Origin: Candidatus Saccharimonadota bacterium
GTDB taxonomy: Bacteria; Patescibacteriota; Saccharimonadia; Saccharimonadales; Saccharimonadaceae
Reading direction: 5' to 3'
NCBI GenBank assembly: GCA_017432425.1
Contig: JAFRJE010000002.1
Coordinates: 1-64,000 of the forward strand
Length of the DNA stretch: 64,000 nt
Shown here: positions 1 through 7,020 of the stretch, in pieces
Layout of the letters: every line of letters begins with the position of its first letter
Numbering within the stretch: the stretch's first letter is position 1
The notes under the pieces: generated by a model
What the model saw: only the letters and a program-made list of their open reading frames with translations
Databases searched by the model: none
What the model was told of the DNA's origin: nothing
Made by a program: the position numbers and the translations under genes

Positions 1-937
1 AAATGATACTACGAGGCTACACTCAAAACAATAGGCGTCAAAGATAATTAGAGACCCAATATATTATGGAGTTCTTTTACAGGCTGGCACCGAGCGTGAT
101 TTAAGAGAGGACACCGAGTGTCAACCTCTGATTACCGAAGAAGAATACAACAAAGTTCAAGCGATGGACAATGTGAGGCGTCCGAATCTTCGCAGCAAAA
201 AGCACAGAACTTTTTACCCGCTACGGCAATTCGTAAAATGCGCCCATTGCGGAAAATATATGATGGTAGGACCCAGTAAAAGCCGTAGTGGTCAGAAATA
301 CCTATATTTTCGTTGTGACAACAAAGAATGCCCAATGAAAGGCAAAAGCGTTAGAGCAAGCAAGATATTTGACGCCCTTTACTCTGAACTGGAGAAATTA
401 AAGTTCAATCAGAAAACATACAAGGATTTCGCTGCAAAGGTTAATAGCGCTACTGGAGAAAAAATTGCAGAGTTAAAAACTGAAAGAAGAAGCCTAGCCG
501 GCTCAATACAACACATTAAAAAAGAGATGGAACAAGAATCTGATAACTATGCAAAGTTGTCAGAAAAAGGTCGCGAATCAATGAAAGAGCGATATAATGA
601 AAAACTTGAAATCTGGGAAAATCAAATAATTGACTTGAAGTCAAAGATAAATGAGATTGACGACAAAACCATTGACCCAGCCACAATGCAAATGTCACTT
701 GATGAGTTCTTGAACCTCGCTAACACAGCAGCTGATAAGATGAGAGCGGGCACGCCAGTCCAAAAAGACGAATTATGCCGAATTATGTTCTTGAACCTCA
801 CTTTTGACCATGAAAAAGGGGCTACTTTCCTCTGGAAAGAGCCCTTTTCAATGCTTGTTAATAGCCATTCTGTCAAACGTGGTGGAGTATGTGGGACTCA
901 AACCCACGACCTCTTCGATGCCATCGAAGCGCTCTAA
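1..937 (+). pseudogene. Large serine recombinase, C-terminal part, with in-frame stop
   Basis: This is the C-terminal half of a site-specific serine recombinase of the kind that moves integrative elements. From position 35 the frame reads the recombinase-domain end (IIRDPIYYGVL), a zinc ribbon (CAHC, then a second pair around RCDNKEC) and a long charged coiled coil. The same frame upstream (2-31) reads TTRLHSKQ, which also fits the family, but a TAG at 32-34 interrupts it and the gene runs off the left edge. The N-terminal catalytic serine domain is not in the window. The first ATG after the stop is at 164. The last codons lie inside tRNA-Ala on the opposite strand, so the reading frame borrows its C-terminus from the target gene. 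Codon use is AT-rich. The family call is firm; calling it a pseudogene depends on the TAG being real. Confidence 0.7.
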
Positions 938-956
938 TCAACTGAGCTAATACCCC
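880..956 (-). tRNA. tRNA-Ala(GGC)
   Basis: On the minus strand the sequence folds as a cloverleaf: acceptor GGGGTAT with ATACTCC, D arm GCTC/GAGC, anticodon stem CTTCG/CGAAG around loop ATGGCAT (anticodon GGC), T arm with GGTTTGAGTCC-type sequence, discriminator A and an encoded CCA at 882-880. The 3' half is overlapped by the end of the recombinase frame, as expected for a tRNA used as an integration target. A TAGAAT box lies about 10 nt upstream of the 5' end. Confidence 0.93.
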
Positions 957-1000
957 AGACCCCCTTATTCTAACACGATTTTCTCTAAAAATAAAGGATT

Positions 1001-1011
1001 TATGATAAAAT
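1001..1011 (+). promoter_or_regulatory. Extended -10 promoter of trpS, leaderless type
   Basis: TATGATAAAAT ends six bases before the trpS ATG. No Shine-Dalgarno fits in that space, so transcription should begin at or next to the start codon. The same TATG-N-TAAAAT arrangement recurs before tRNA and protein genes across the window. Confidence 0.6.
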
Positions 1012-1017
1012 AAAACT

Positions 1018-2031
1018 ATGAAAACGATTCTAACTGGTTTAAGAGTAAATAGCGAACTAACTCTTGGAAACTATCTTGGCGCTTTGCTTCCAATGGTTCG
1101 CCTTGCGAACGAAAATTCCGAGGATTCTAACGTTAATATTTTTGTCCCCGACCTCCATTCTATCATTTCCTCAATCGACGGAAGTTTAAAAGAAAACATT
1201 TTTCGTTCGATTAAATACTATCTCGCCGCCGGTCTTGAATTAAATAAAAATATTCATATTTATCGTCAATCCTACATTCCGGCGCATAGCGAATTGACTT
1301 GGATTTTGAACTGTACTGCCGCAACCATGGGCGAAACTTCGCGCATGATTCAGTATAAAGAAAAAAGCGCCGGAGAAAAATCAGTTAATGTCGGAATTTT
1401 TGATTACCCAGTTTTAATGGCGGCGGATATTCTGCTCTACGACGCAAATTATATTCCGGTCGGCGAAGACCAATTCCAACACCTCGAATTAACGCGTAAC
1501 CTCGCGCTTCGTTTTAACAGTCGCTTCGGCGAAACTTTTACCGTCCCCGAAGAAACTAAGTCCCAAGTCGAGTTTATGAACGTCGAGCAGGGAATTAGGA
1601 TCCGAGATTTAATGAACCCGGAGAAAAAAATGTCAAAATCGACCCTCGCGGAAAATTCAAAAATCATGCTTTCCGATTCGCCGGAAAAAGCTGCGAAAAA
1701 AATTATGTCCGCAACGACCGATTCTTTCGGTTCAATTGATTTTGATTTTACGACTCGCCCCGGAATTTCTAACCTCCTCTATATTGAAGCCCTAATTAAC
1801 AATCGCCCTCTCGAAGAGGTTGTTAATGAATGGAAGGGGAACGAACACTACGGAGACTTTAAAAAGAAAGTCGCCTCGTCTGTTTTCGAGCTTCTCGAAA
1901 CTTTCCAAAAAAATCTCGAGTCTGTCGACGATTCAAAAATCGAAGAATTGTTTGAAGCTGGCGAAAAATATGCCAACGAAATCGCGAATAAAAAACTATT
2001 CGAAGTCCAAAAGAAAGTTGGGCTCCGCTAA
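1018..2031 (+). CDS. trpS: Tryptophanyl-tRNA synthetase
   Basis: Class I aminoacyl-tRNA synthetase that charges tRNA-Trp with tryptophan using ATP in the cytoplasm. The HIGH-equivalent motif reads TLGNYLGAL near residue 14 and the second signature KMSKS is intact near residue 203. The body shows the usual GEDQFQHLELTR segment. Length 337 aa is normal for the bacterial enzyme. The start is fixed by the -10 box six bases upstream. It is followed after 2 nt by the pseudouridine synthase gene, so the two and the delta-prime-like gene probably form one operon. Confidence 0.96.
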   Translation: MKTILTGLRVNSELTLGNYLGALLPMVRLANENSEDSNVNIFVPDLHSIISSIDGSLKENIFRSIKYYLAAGLELNKNIHIYRQSYIPAHSELTWILNCTAATMGETSRMIQYKEKSAGEKSVNVGIFDYPVLMAADILLYDANYIPVGEDQFQHLELTRNLALRFNSRFGETFTVPEETKSQVEFMNVEQGIRIRDLMNPEKKMSKSTLAENSKIMLSDSPEKAAKKIMSATTDSFGSIDFDFTTRPGISNLLYIEALINNRPLEEVVNEWKGNEHYGDFKKKVASSVFELLETFQKNLESVDDSKIEELFEAGEKYANEIANKKLFEVQKKVGLR

Positions 2032-2033
2032 TT

Positions 2034-2927
2034 ATGATTATTACTGGTAAAAAATTTTCTAAACCCGAGATGTCGCGCGTTATTAACGGCGACCGCGTTC
2101 TAGATTCCGACGACGAAAAACCGGAAAAATTCCGCCTCGATCTTCTTCTTGTTGAAAAATATCCCGAATATAATCGTTCGACGCTCCAAACTTTTATTGA
2201 ACAAGGCTTTGTTAAGGTTGACGGAAAAATCGTTAAAAAATCTAATTCAAAGTTCGAAAAATCAGCCGAGCTTCTTCTCGAAATTCCCGACGAATTTAAA
2301 AAGAAAACCGTCTCGCGCCCGCCAGTTATTTTCGAGGACGAGAACGTTCTAGTTCTAGACAAGCCCGCCGGACTGTTGTCGATGGCTAAGGGCGAATTTT
2401 GTCCTGAGCCGACGCTAGAAGATTTTGGTTTGCTCGTCCATCGTCTCGACCGCGATACGAGCGGCGTCGTTATTCTCGCAAAAAATCCCGAAACTCAAAA
2501 ATACCTGCGTAAACAATTCCAAGATCGCAAAACTCATAAAACCTATTATGCTATTGTCGAGGGCGCGCCAAAACTTGACGAAGCCTTAGTTGACCTCCCG
2601 ATTGCGCGCAATCTTAATCGCCCGACAACTTTTAAAGTCGACCCGAACGGAAAGGAAGCGAAAACTTTTTATAAAGTCCTAAAACAGAACGAAAAATATT
2701 CTCTCCTCGAACTAAAGCCGGTTACCGGACGAACGCATCAACTCCGCGTCCACCTAAAACATCTCGGCGTTCCGATTCTTGGCGACCGAGTTTATGGAAC
2801 AGCGAAACCGGATTCAAAGATTCGCCTTTTTCTCCATGCCCATTCTCTCGAAATTACCATCCCAACTTCCGAGCGTCGAGTTTTTGTTTCTAAACCCCCG
2901 AAAGAATTTGAAGATGTTCTTCGATAA
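2034..2927 (+). CDS. RluA-family 23S rRNA pseudouridine synthase
   Basis: Isomerises uridine to pseudouridine in rRNA. An S4 RNA-binding domain (RLDLLLVEKYPEYNRSTLQ, about residues 33-80) precedes the catalytic domain, whose motif HRLDRDTSG (about residue 136) holds the catalytic aspartate. Later blocks LKPVTGRTHQLRVHL and GDRVYG are typical of the RluA/RluD group. The 297 aa length fits RluD-like enzymes; which uridine is modified cannot be told from sequence. It begins 2 nt after trpS and overlaps the next gene by 14 nt, indicating translational coupling. Confidence 0.92.
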   Translation: MIITGKKFSKPEMSRVINGDRVLDSDDEKPEKFRLDLLLVEKYPEYNRSTLQTFIEQGFVKVDGKIVKKSNSKFEKSAELLLEIPDEFKKKTVSRPPVIFEDENVLVLDKPAGLLSMAKGEFCPEPTLEDFGLLVHRLDRDTSGVVILAKNPETQKYLRKQFQDRKTHKTYYAIVEGAPKLDEALVDLPIARNLNRPTTFKVDPNGKEAKTFYKVLKQNEKYSLLELKPVTGRTHQLRVHLKHLGVPILGDRVYGTAKPDSKIRLFLHAHSLEITIPTSERRVFVSKPPKEFEDVLR

Positions 2928-3597
2928 ACTTGAACAAATTCCGAGTTTGTCTGAAAAAACTAATTTCTCAATTTTTGTTCTCGACGATTTTCGGGAACTG
3001 GAAAAACTTTATAAACTTTTTCCAAACAATACGCTCGTTTTAAAACCCGACGAAAAAAACGCTAAAATTTCCGTCGAAAAAATTCGCGAGTTTACTGCTC
3101 GGGCGAATTCGCGCGAAACTAAAAAACGTTTTTTTATCGTTGAACGCGCCGAAACTATGAACGAAGCTGCCGAAAATGCTTTCCTCAAAAATCTCGAAGA
3201 GCCGAAAGAAAACAATTATTTCCTTCTTTTCGTAAAAGACCTCTCCGCGCTTCTTCCGACCGTCCGCTCTCGCGCTTCGGTTTATATTAAAAAGGTTCAT
3301 AATCCGCTAGAAAAACCGGTCGAAGCTGACGAAAAAGTTAAACTCCTCGCAAAGCAACTAATCGTCGCCAAACCAACCGACTTAACTAAACTCGCGACCG
3401 AAATCTCCGCCAAAAAAGATAATTCAAGAAAATTCGCGCTCGAAGTCGTCGGTGCGGCGATTGAAATTCTTTATAAATCTTTTTTCGCGACCAAAAACGA
3501 GAAACTACTCAAAAAACTCCCGAACTTAATCGAGCTATACTCAAACCTCGCCGCGAATGGTCATCTTAAACTCCATTTTGCCGCGGATATGCTTTGA
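2914..3597 (+). CDS. holB: DNA polymerase III delta-prime-like subunit
   Basis: Clamp-loader subunit that works with DnaX to load the sliding clamp. The region KRFFIVERAETMNEAAENAFLKNLEEP followed by LLPTVRSRA is the hallmark of DnaX/HolB AAA domains (sensor 1 and SRC-like segments). The protein has only about 227 aa and no Walker A, as is acceptable for delta-prime, which does not bind ATP. I chose the ATG at 2914 because the longer upstream frame reads through rluD in another frame. The gene overlaps the end of the pseudouridine synthase by 14 nt. Function is inferred from the core motif; the C-terminal oligomerisation region is short. Confidence 0.8.
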   Translation: MFFDKLEQIPSLSEKTNFSIFVLDDFRELEKLYKLFPNNTLVLKPDEKNAKISVEKIREFTARANSRETKKRFFIVERAETMNEAAENAFLKNLEEPKENNYFLLFVKDLSALLPTVRSRASVYIKKVHNPLEKPVEADEKVKLLAKQLIVAKPTDLTKLATEISAKKDNSRKFALEVVGAAIEILYKSFFATKNEKLLKKLPNLIELYSNLAANGHLKLHFAADML

Positions 3598-3604
3598 AAC
3601 GTGG

Positions 3605-3621
3605 TATAATATATATTATAT
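3605..3621 (+). promoter_or_regulatory. Palindromic TATAAT element abutting the start codon
   Basis: TATAATATATATTATA is a perfect 16-base palindrome, followed by T and then ATG. The identical arrangement precedes queA at 39191-39207, and a near copy precedes the gene at 55793. It can act as a -10 box with almost no leader. The symmetry may also be a binding site. Confidence 0.5.
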
Positions 3622-4359
3622 ATGCTAGGAATTGTCTTAATTTTCCTCCTTACCTGTTTTCTTATTTTTGGTTACCCAATTCTCGCCGCGAGGAAAAAAG
3701 TCGAAACCTCGAAATCCCCTCGCTATAATGCCCAGATGAAAAAACTCTGGTCGATTGCCCAGGACTCCATGCGCGAGAGAAAGCCGCTTCGCGCCGAAAA
3801 AGCTCTCCTAACGATTCTAAAGTTTGACGAAAAAAATGCCGCTGCCTATAACCGTCTTGGGATTCTCTATGCAAAAGAACAGAAGTTCGACGAAGCGATT
3901 GAATGTTTTGAGATTGCGCAAAGCCTCGATAATAACCCCTCCTCGCTCCATAACGCCGGGTTGATTTATCTCGAAACTGGCGCGTATGAAAAGGCAGCGA
4001 TGGCGTTCGAGCAGGCGCTCGAACTTGAGGGTGGGATTCCCGCTCGGTTTATTGCGCTCGCAAAGGCGTATGAGAAACTTGGAAATCGTAAAGGCTCGAT
4101 CGACGCGCTCGAAGCGGCGTATGAACTCGACAATTCAACCACGACCCTCCGCCAAATCCTCGCACTTCATGAAGCCTCTGGCGATACCGAAAAAATCGCC
4201 GAAACGACCGCTCGAATTGAGGAGCAACTTTCTGCGATTGCACAAAAAACTCGCTCCAGAAAAACCGTCGCTTCTCGTGTTTCGCGCTTAAGAGCGTCTC
4301 GTCTAAAAACTCGCGCCGAGAAAAAACCTTCCCGTCGGAAAAAGTTAAAAACCTTGTAA
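3622..4359 (+). CDS. Membrane-anchored TPR-repeat protein
   Basis: One N-terminal membrane segment (residues 2-20) is followed by tetratricopeptide repeats, visible as AAAYNRLGILYAKEQKFDEAIECFEIA, then SSLHNAGLIYLETGAYEKAAMAFEQAL, then RFIALAKAYEKLGNRKGSIDALEAAYEL (about residues 70-180). The tail is rich in arginine and lysine. TPR proteins of this layout act as scaffolds at the membrane, probably facing the cytoplasm because of the basic tail. The partner is unknown. It is transcribed from its own start-adjacent AT palindrome and is followed by tRNA-Tyr. Confidence 0.8.
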   Translation: MLGIVLIFLLTCFLIFGYPILAARKKVETSKSPRYNAQMKKLWSIAQDSMRERKPLRAEKALLTILKFDEKNAAAYNRLGILYAKEQKFDEAIECFEIAQSLDNNPSSLHNAGLIYLETGAYEKAAMAFEQALELEGGIPARFIALAKAYEKLGNRKGSIDALEAAYELDNSTTTLRQILALHEASGDTEKIAETTARIEEQLSAIAQKTRSRKTVASRVSRLRASRLKTRAEKKPSRRKKLKTL

Positions 4360-4391
4360 AAACCTATAATTTTTGATAAAATAAAACCGTT

Positions 4392-4476
4392 GCTGGAATC
4401 GTCTAGTGGCAATGACAAGAGACTGTAAATCTCTCGCCTTCGGGCTTCGTAGGTTCGAGTCCTACTTCCAGCACCA
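4392..4476 (+). tRNA. tRNA-Tyr(GTA)
   Basis: Cloverleaf with acceptor GCTGGAA/TTCCAGC, anticodon stem AGAGA/TCTCT around CTGTAAA (anticodon GTA) and the long variable arm expected of tRNA-Tyr (CGCCTTCGGGCTTC region). Discriminator A and CCA are encoded. A TGATAAAAT box ends 9 nt before the 5' end, so the precursor has almost no leader. Confidence 0.96.
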
Positions 4477-4501
4477 TTTGATACGTGGTATGAGGAATGA
4501 A

Positions 4502-4531
4502 CCCCCAACTCCAATTAACAGGGGGATTTTT
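4502..4531 (+). terminator. Probable terminator after tRNA-Tyr
   Basis: CCCCC (4502-4506) can pair with GGGGG (4521-4525), followed by ATTTTT. A competing pairing of ACTCCAA with TTGGAGT spans the same place. Position just downstream of tRNA-Tyr fits termination. Confidence 0.55.
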
Positions 4532-4767
4532 GTTGGAGTCGCTAATTAAAAAGTAAAAAAATACGTCTAAAAAACCGAAAAAAGTCGGAATCTGAACCCC
4601 CGTCTTTTGATAAATTACCTCTGTTTTTTACTCTAAAAACTCCAATAACTAGTTTTGCCCATACCCATCTTGTTATATAACATATTGAAGAACCATAGGC
4701 TAAAAACGCTAAGCCATATTTCTGGCACCAAATCAAAAACCTGTCAAATCATGTGACGCAGTCAAAG

Positions 4768-5898
4768 TTACTGATGTTTTTTCTCGAACTCATTCGGAGA
4801 CAGATAATCTAAGTGCTGATGCGGTCTAGTACTGTTATATTTTTCTATAAACATTTTTATATGCGTTTTTAACTCTCGGAAAGAGTTAGGATAACCGTAA
4901 AGATAAATACCTTCACGTTTTAATATGCTAAAAAACGATTCCGCTACGGCATTATCATGCGGAACCCTTACTCTCGAATATGAATGCGTCAATCCTAACT
5001 TTGATAAAGTCTGATTGAAGCTAAAAGACGTATAACAAGCGCCATTATCCGTATGGATAATTAATCCTTTTGGGCTATTTCGTCGTTTATATGCTTGAAG
5101 AAAGGTGCGCTTAACAAGCTGCGAGCTATTATTCCTACCCAGGTTCCATCCTAATACTTTTCTAGAGAATAAATCTATATATACGCACACAAAATAATAC
5201 CTATTGTTAACCAAGATTGCACTCGTGTCGCTTACCCACACTTGATTAATTTTCCTTACATTAAAATCTTGGGCAGAATGCGCCGCTTCTCTAAGATGTC
5301 TAGCTACCAATAATCGATCCTTAATCCTAGCGGAGATTTCATTATACAAACCAGCTTCAACCATTACTTTACGGACATATCTTGCCGACACTGGTTTATT
5401 ATATCTGTGCATAATCGCTGTTATTTTTCTGAACCCATAAGTTTTCCCGCTTTCCATAAAGATTTTGGTAATCAGCTCCAAGTATTCCGCTTCGCGTTTC
5501 TTGAACCATGCATTATTATTCTTATTCCTATCTCGATGATTAAGATATGTACCTCGAGGTAAATCTAACGCTTCGCACTGTACATGTAGACTTTCTTTTC
5601 CGTATTCGGCGTCAATAATTGTCATGCGTTCTTTTCTGGATAGATTTTTAACTAGAGTACGCTTAAGAAAAGCATTCTCTGCTTCGAGCTTTTTGGTATG
5701 ACTGACCATCTTCGGCCAATTCCTCAAGCGATCTTTATAATTCTCGCTTTTATGGAGTCCGTTTGGATATTTGCTAAGCCAGTAGAAGAAAGTGCTTTCT
5801 GGAATATTGTATTCTTCGCAAATCCAAGTTGGGGAAGAGCCATTATAATATAGTTTGAGTACTTTTTCTTGATTATGGTAAATCTTATGTCGCATCAT
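4768..5898 (-). CDS. IS3-family transposase, single-frame (OrfA-OrfB fused)
   Basis: DDE integrase-type transposase. The N-terminus carries a helix-turn-helix (ICEEYNIPESTFFYWLSKY) as in OrfA, then a leucine-zipper-like stretch (KKLEAENAFLKRTLV), then the HTH_21 segment (YGFRKITAIMHR) and the rve catalytic core with INQVWVSDTSAI, IIHTDNGACYTS and NAVAESFFSILKRE, giving the D, D and E residues. IS3 elements usually need a frameshift between OrfA and OrfB; here both are one continuous frame. The ATG at 5898 is preferred over an in-frame TTG because TATGCTATGAT ends exactly six bases before it, the host's leaderless pattern. It appears intact. Base use is AT-rich compared with neighbours. Confidence 0.9.
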   Translation of the reverse strand: MMRHKIYHNQEKVLKLYYNGSSPTWICEEYNIPESTFFYWLSKYPNGLHKSENYKDRLRNWPKMVSHTKKLEAENAFLKRTLVKNLSRKERMTIIDAEYGKESLHVQCEALDLPRGTYLNHRDRNKNNNAWFKKREAEYLELITKIFMESGKTYGFRKITAIMHRYNKPVSARYVRKVMVEAGLYNEISARIKDRLLVARHLREAAHSAQDFNVRKINQVWVSDTSAILVNNRYYFVCVYIDLFSRKVLGWNLGRNNSSQLVKRTFLQAYKRRNSPKGLIIHTDNGACYTSFSFNQTLSKLGLTHSYSRVRVPHDNAVAESFFSILKREGIYLYGYPNSFRELKTHIKMFIEKYNSTRPHQHLDYLSPNEFEKKHQ

Positions 5899-5904
5899 AG
5901 GCAA

Positions 5905-5915
5905 ATCATAGCATA
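5905..5915 (-). promoter_or_regulatory. Start-adjacent promoter of the transposase
   Basis: On the minus strand TATG-C-TATGAT ends six bases (TTGCCT) before the ATG at 5898. It fixes the start and shows that the IS uses the same expression signal as resident genes. Confidence 0.5.
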
Positions 5916-6203
5916 CTATTATTTTTCCTGGGAAACGATATCGTCATATACTCATATTTAAAGGCTTGACGATTAGAGGTATAAGTGAGAGAATAAATGT
6001 GGAGGGTGCACTGCCTTAAAGATAAGAAGCAGAGATTGTCACACATTTCCCTGCACCAACTCGCACCAACTCCAACACGGGAAAATCTTTGCAAGATTAA
6101 CTATCTAGTGTACTAGTGAAACCGTACACGGCAAAAAAAAATCCCTACACGGCAAAAGAAAATAGCACTCGGGGGTTCAAAAGTGACGTCTTTTGCCATG
6201 AGC

Positions 6204-6279
6204 GCCGCGATGGCTCAGTCGGTAGAGCGCATCCATGGTAAGGATGAGGTCTCGGGTTCAAATCCCGATCGCGGCTCCA
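6204..6279 (+). tRNA. tRNA-Thr(GGT)
   Basis: Acceptor GCCGCGA/TCGCGGC, anticodon stem CATCC/GGATG with loop ATGGTAA (anticodon GGT), T arm GGTTCAAATCC, discriminator T and encoded CCA. The last 22 bases are overlapped by the 3' end of the convergent DUF167 gene. No -10 box is evident in the 24 bases that separate it from the tentative IS end. Confidence 0.95.
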
Positions 6280-6509
6280 TTAAACTCTAAAACCTTTTCT
6301 CGTCCCCTTTCTCCGCGGACGATTTTTATTGAGGTTTTTGGGACGTTAAAATATTTCGCAATCAGTTTCACGAGCGCCGCGTTTGCCTCGCCGTCATGTG
6401 CCTTTGCGCGAAGATAAACGACCAAATTTTCGTCAAACCCGTCTTTTTCCTCGACTCTAACGATTTTTTCTTGACTCGTCCCCGGCTTTACTCGAACTTT
6501 TATTCTCAT
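6258..6509 (-). CDS. DUF167 (YggU/UPF0235) family protein
   Basis: Small 83-aa protein of the DUF167 family, whose function is not established. The family pattern is clear: an opening beta strand MRIKVRVKPG, then YLRAKAHDGEANAALVKLIAKYF and IVRGERGREKVLEF. The C-terminal residues are read from the complement of the tRNA-Thr 3' end. A TATAAT box (minus strand, 6523-6518) lies 8 nt before the ATG with no Shine-Dalgarno, so the mRNA is probably leaderless. It is convergent with and overlaps tRNA-Thr(GGT). Confidence 0.88.
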   Translation of the reverse strand: MRIKVRVKPGTSQEKIVRVEEKDGFDENLVVYLRAKAHDGEANAALVKLIAKYFNVPKTSIKIVRGERGREKVLEFNGAAIGI

Positions 6510-6575
6510 TTAGTTAAATTATACAGCAAAGCCTTTCTTGTTTAAAATAAAATCTTATGATAAACTTTAAACTAT

Positions 6576-6651
6576 GCCGTGATAGCTCAGTTGGTAGAGC
6601 AGCCGCCTTGTAAGCGGCAGGTCGTCGGTTCAAACCCGACTCGCGGCTCCA
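6576..6651 (+). tRNA. tRNA-Thr(TGT)
   Basis: Acceptor GCCGTGA/TCGCGGC, anticodon stem GCCGC/GCGGC with loop CTTGTAA (anticodon TGT), T arm CGGTTCAAACCCG, encoded CCA. TATGATAAACT ends 9 nt before the 5' end, the same spacing as at tRNA-Tyr. Confidence 0.96.
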
Positions 6652-6697
6652 CTTTACTTTACTTTCTCTTGAAACTGTGATACAATAAAGGACAATT

Positions 6698-6907
6698 ATG
6701 GCAAAAAAGAATAATACTAAGCGAAAACTCGTCGGTCTCGTCTCTGAAGAATCCGGAATTCGTCAGTACTATACCAAGAAAAATACAATGAATACCCCGG
6801 ATAAACTTTCTCTGAAGAAATACGATCCTATTCTCCGCAAACACGTTGTTTTTACCGAAACGAAGAAAAATCTCGGTCGAAACGAAGTTAAAGAGAAGAA
6901 ACGCTAA
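6698..6907 (+). CDS. rpmG: 50S ribosomal protein L33
   Basis: Component of the large ribosomal subunit near the E site. The sequence [21 protein letters not shown], then [21 protein letters not shown], matches L33 throughout. Total length of 69 aa includes a basic C-terminal extension. The four cysteines of zinc-binding L33 are absent, so this is the C-minus form. AAGGA lies 5-6 nt before the ATG, and TACAAT is at 6681-6686, giving a very short leader. A strong terminator follows directly, so it is a single-gene unit between tRNA-Thr and a sortase. Confidence 0.95.
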   Translation: MAKKNNTKRKLVGLVSEESGIRQYYTKKNTMNTPDKLSLKKYDPILRKHVVFTETKKNLGRNEVKEKKR

Positions 6908-6912
6908 AAATC

Positions 6913-6934
6913 GCCCCGAAAGGGGCTATTTTTT
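6913..6934 (+). terminator. Intrinsic terminator of rpmG
   Basis: GCCCC-GAAA-GGGGC followed by TATTTTTT, a tetraloop hairpin with a U tract, placed 5 nt after the rpmG stop. Confidence 0.9.
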
Positions 6935-6958
6935 ATGCCGAAAAAAACACGTCTATGC

Positions 6959-6987
6959 TTGCAAAATTGACAAAAGTATGATATAAT
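6959..6987 (+). promoter_or_regulatory. Promoter of the sortase gene
   Basis: TTGCAA (6959-6964) and TATAAT (6982-6987) are separated by 17 bases. TATG directly precedes the TATAAT as TATGATATAAT. Transcription should begin inside the inverted repeat that follows. Confidence 0.6.
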
Positions 6988-6989
6988 GG

Positions 6990-7020
6990 AATTATATTTC
7001 TAATTGGGAGAAATATAATT
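6990..7020 (+). promoter_or_regulatory. Perfect 12-bp inverted repeat abutting the sortase start
   Basis: AATTATATTTCT (6990-7001) is the exact reverse complement of AGAAATATAATT (7009-7020), with the 7-nt loop AATTGGG. The right arm ends at the base before the ATG, and the only ribosome-site-like bases (GGGAG) lie at the loop edge. It could be an operator at the transcription start or an RNA hairpin that limits translation. Confidence 0.6.

Larger units (their letters stand above)
4593..6179 (-). mobile_element. IS3-family insertion sequence (ends tentative)
   Basis: The transposase gene on the minus strand is flanked by a matching inverted pair: TGAACCCCCG at 4593-4602 and its reverse complement at 6170-6179. 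IS3-family ends normally start with TG and finish with CA, as here. No matching target duplication is visible at these ends, and another TGAACCCCC lies at 4498, so the true left end is uncertain. The 270 bases upstream of the transposase are non-coding and carry short direct repeats. Confidence 0.6.

Noticed and set aside
5906-6094. 62-codon minus-strand open frame upstream of the transposase
   Set aside because: No ribosome site or promoter, no similarity to OrfA (already fused in the transposase) and it crosses direct repeats.
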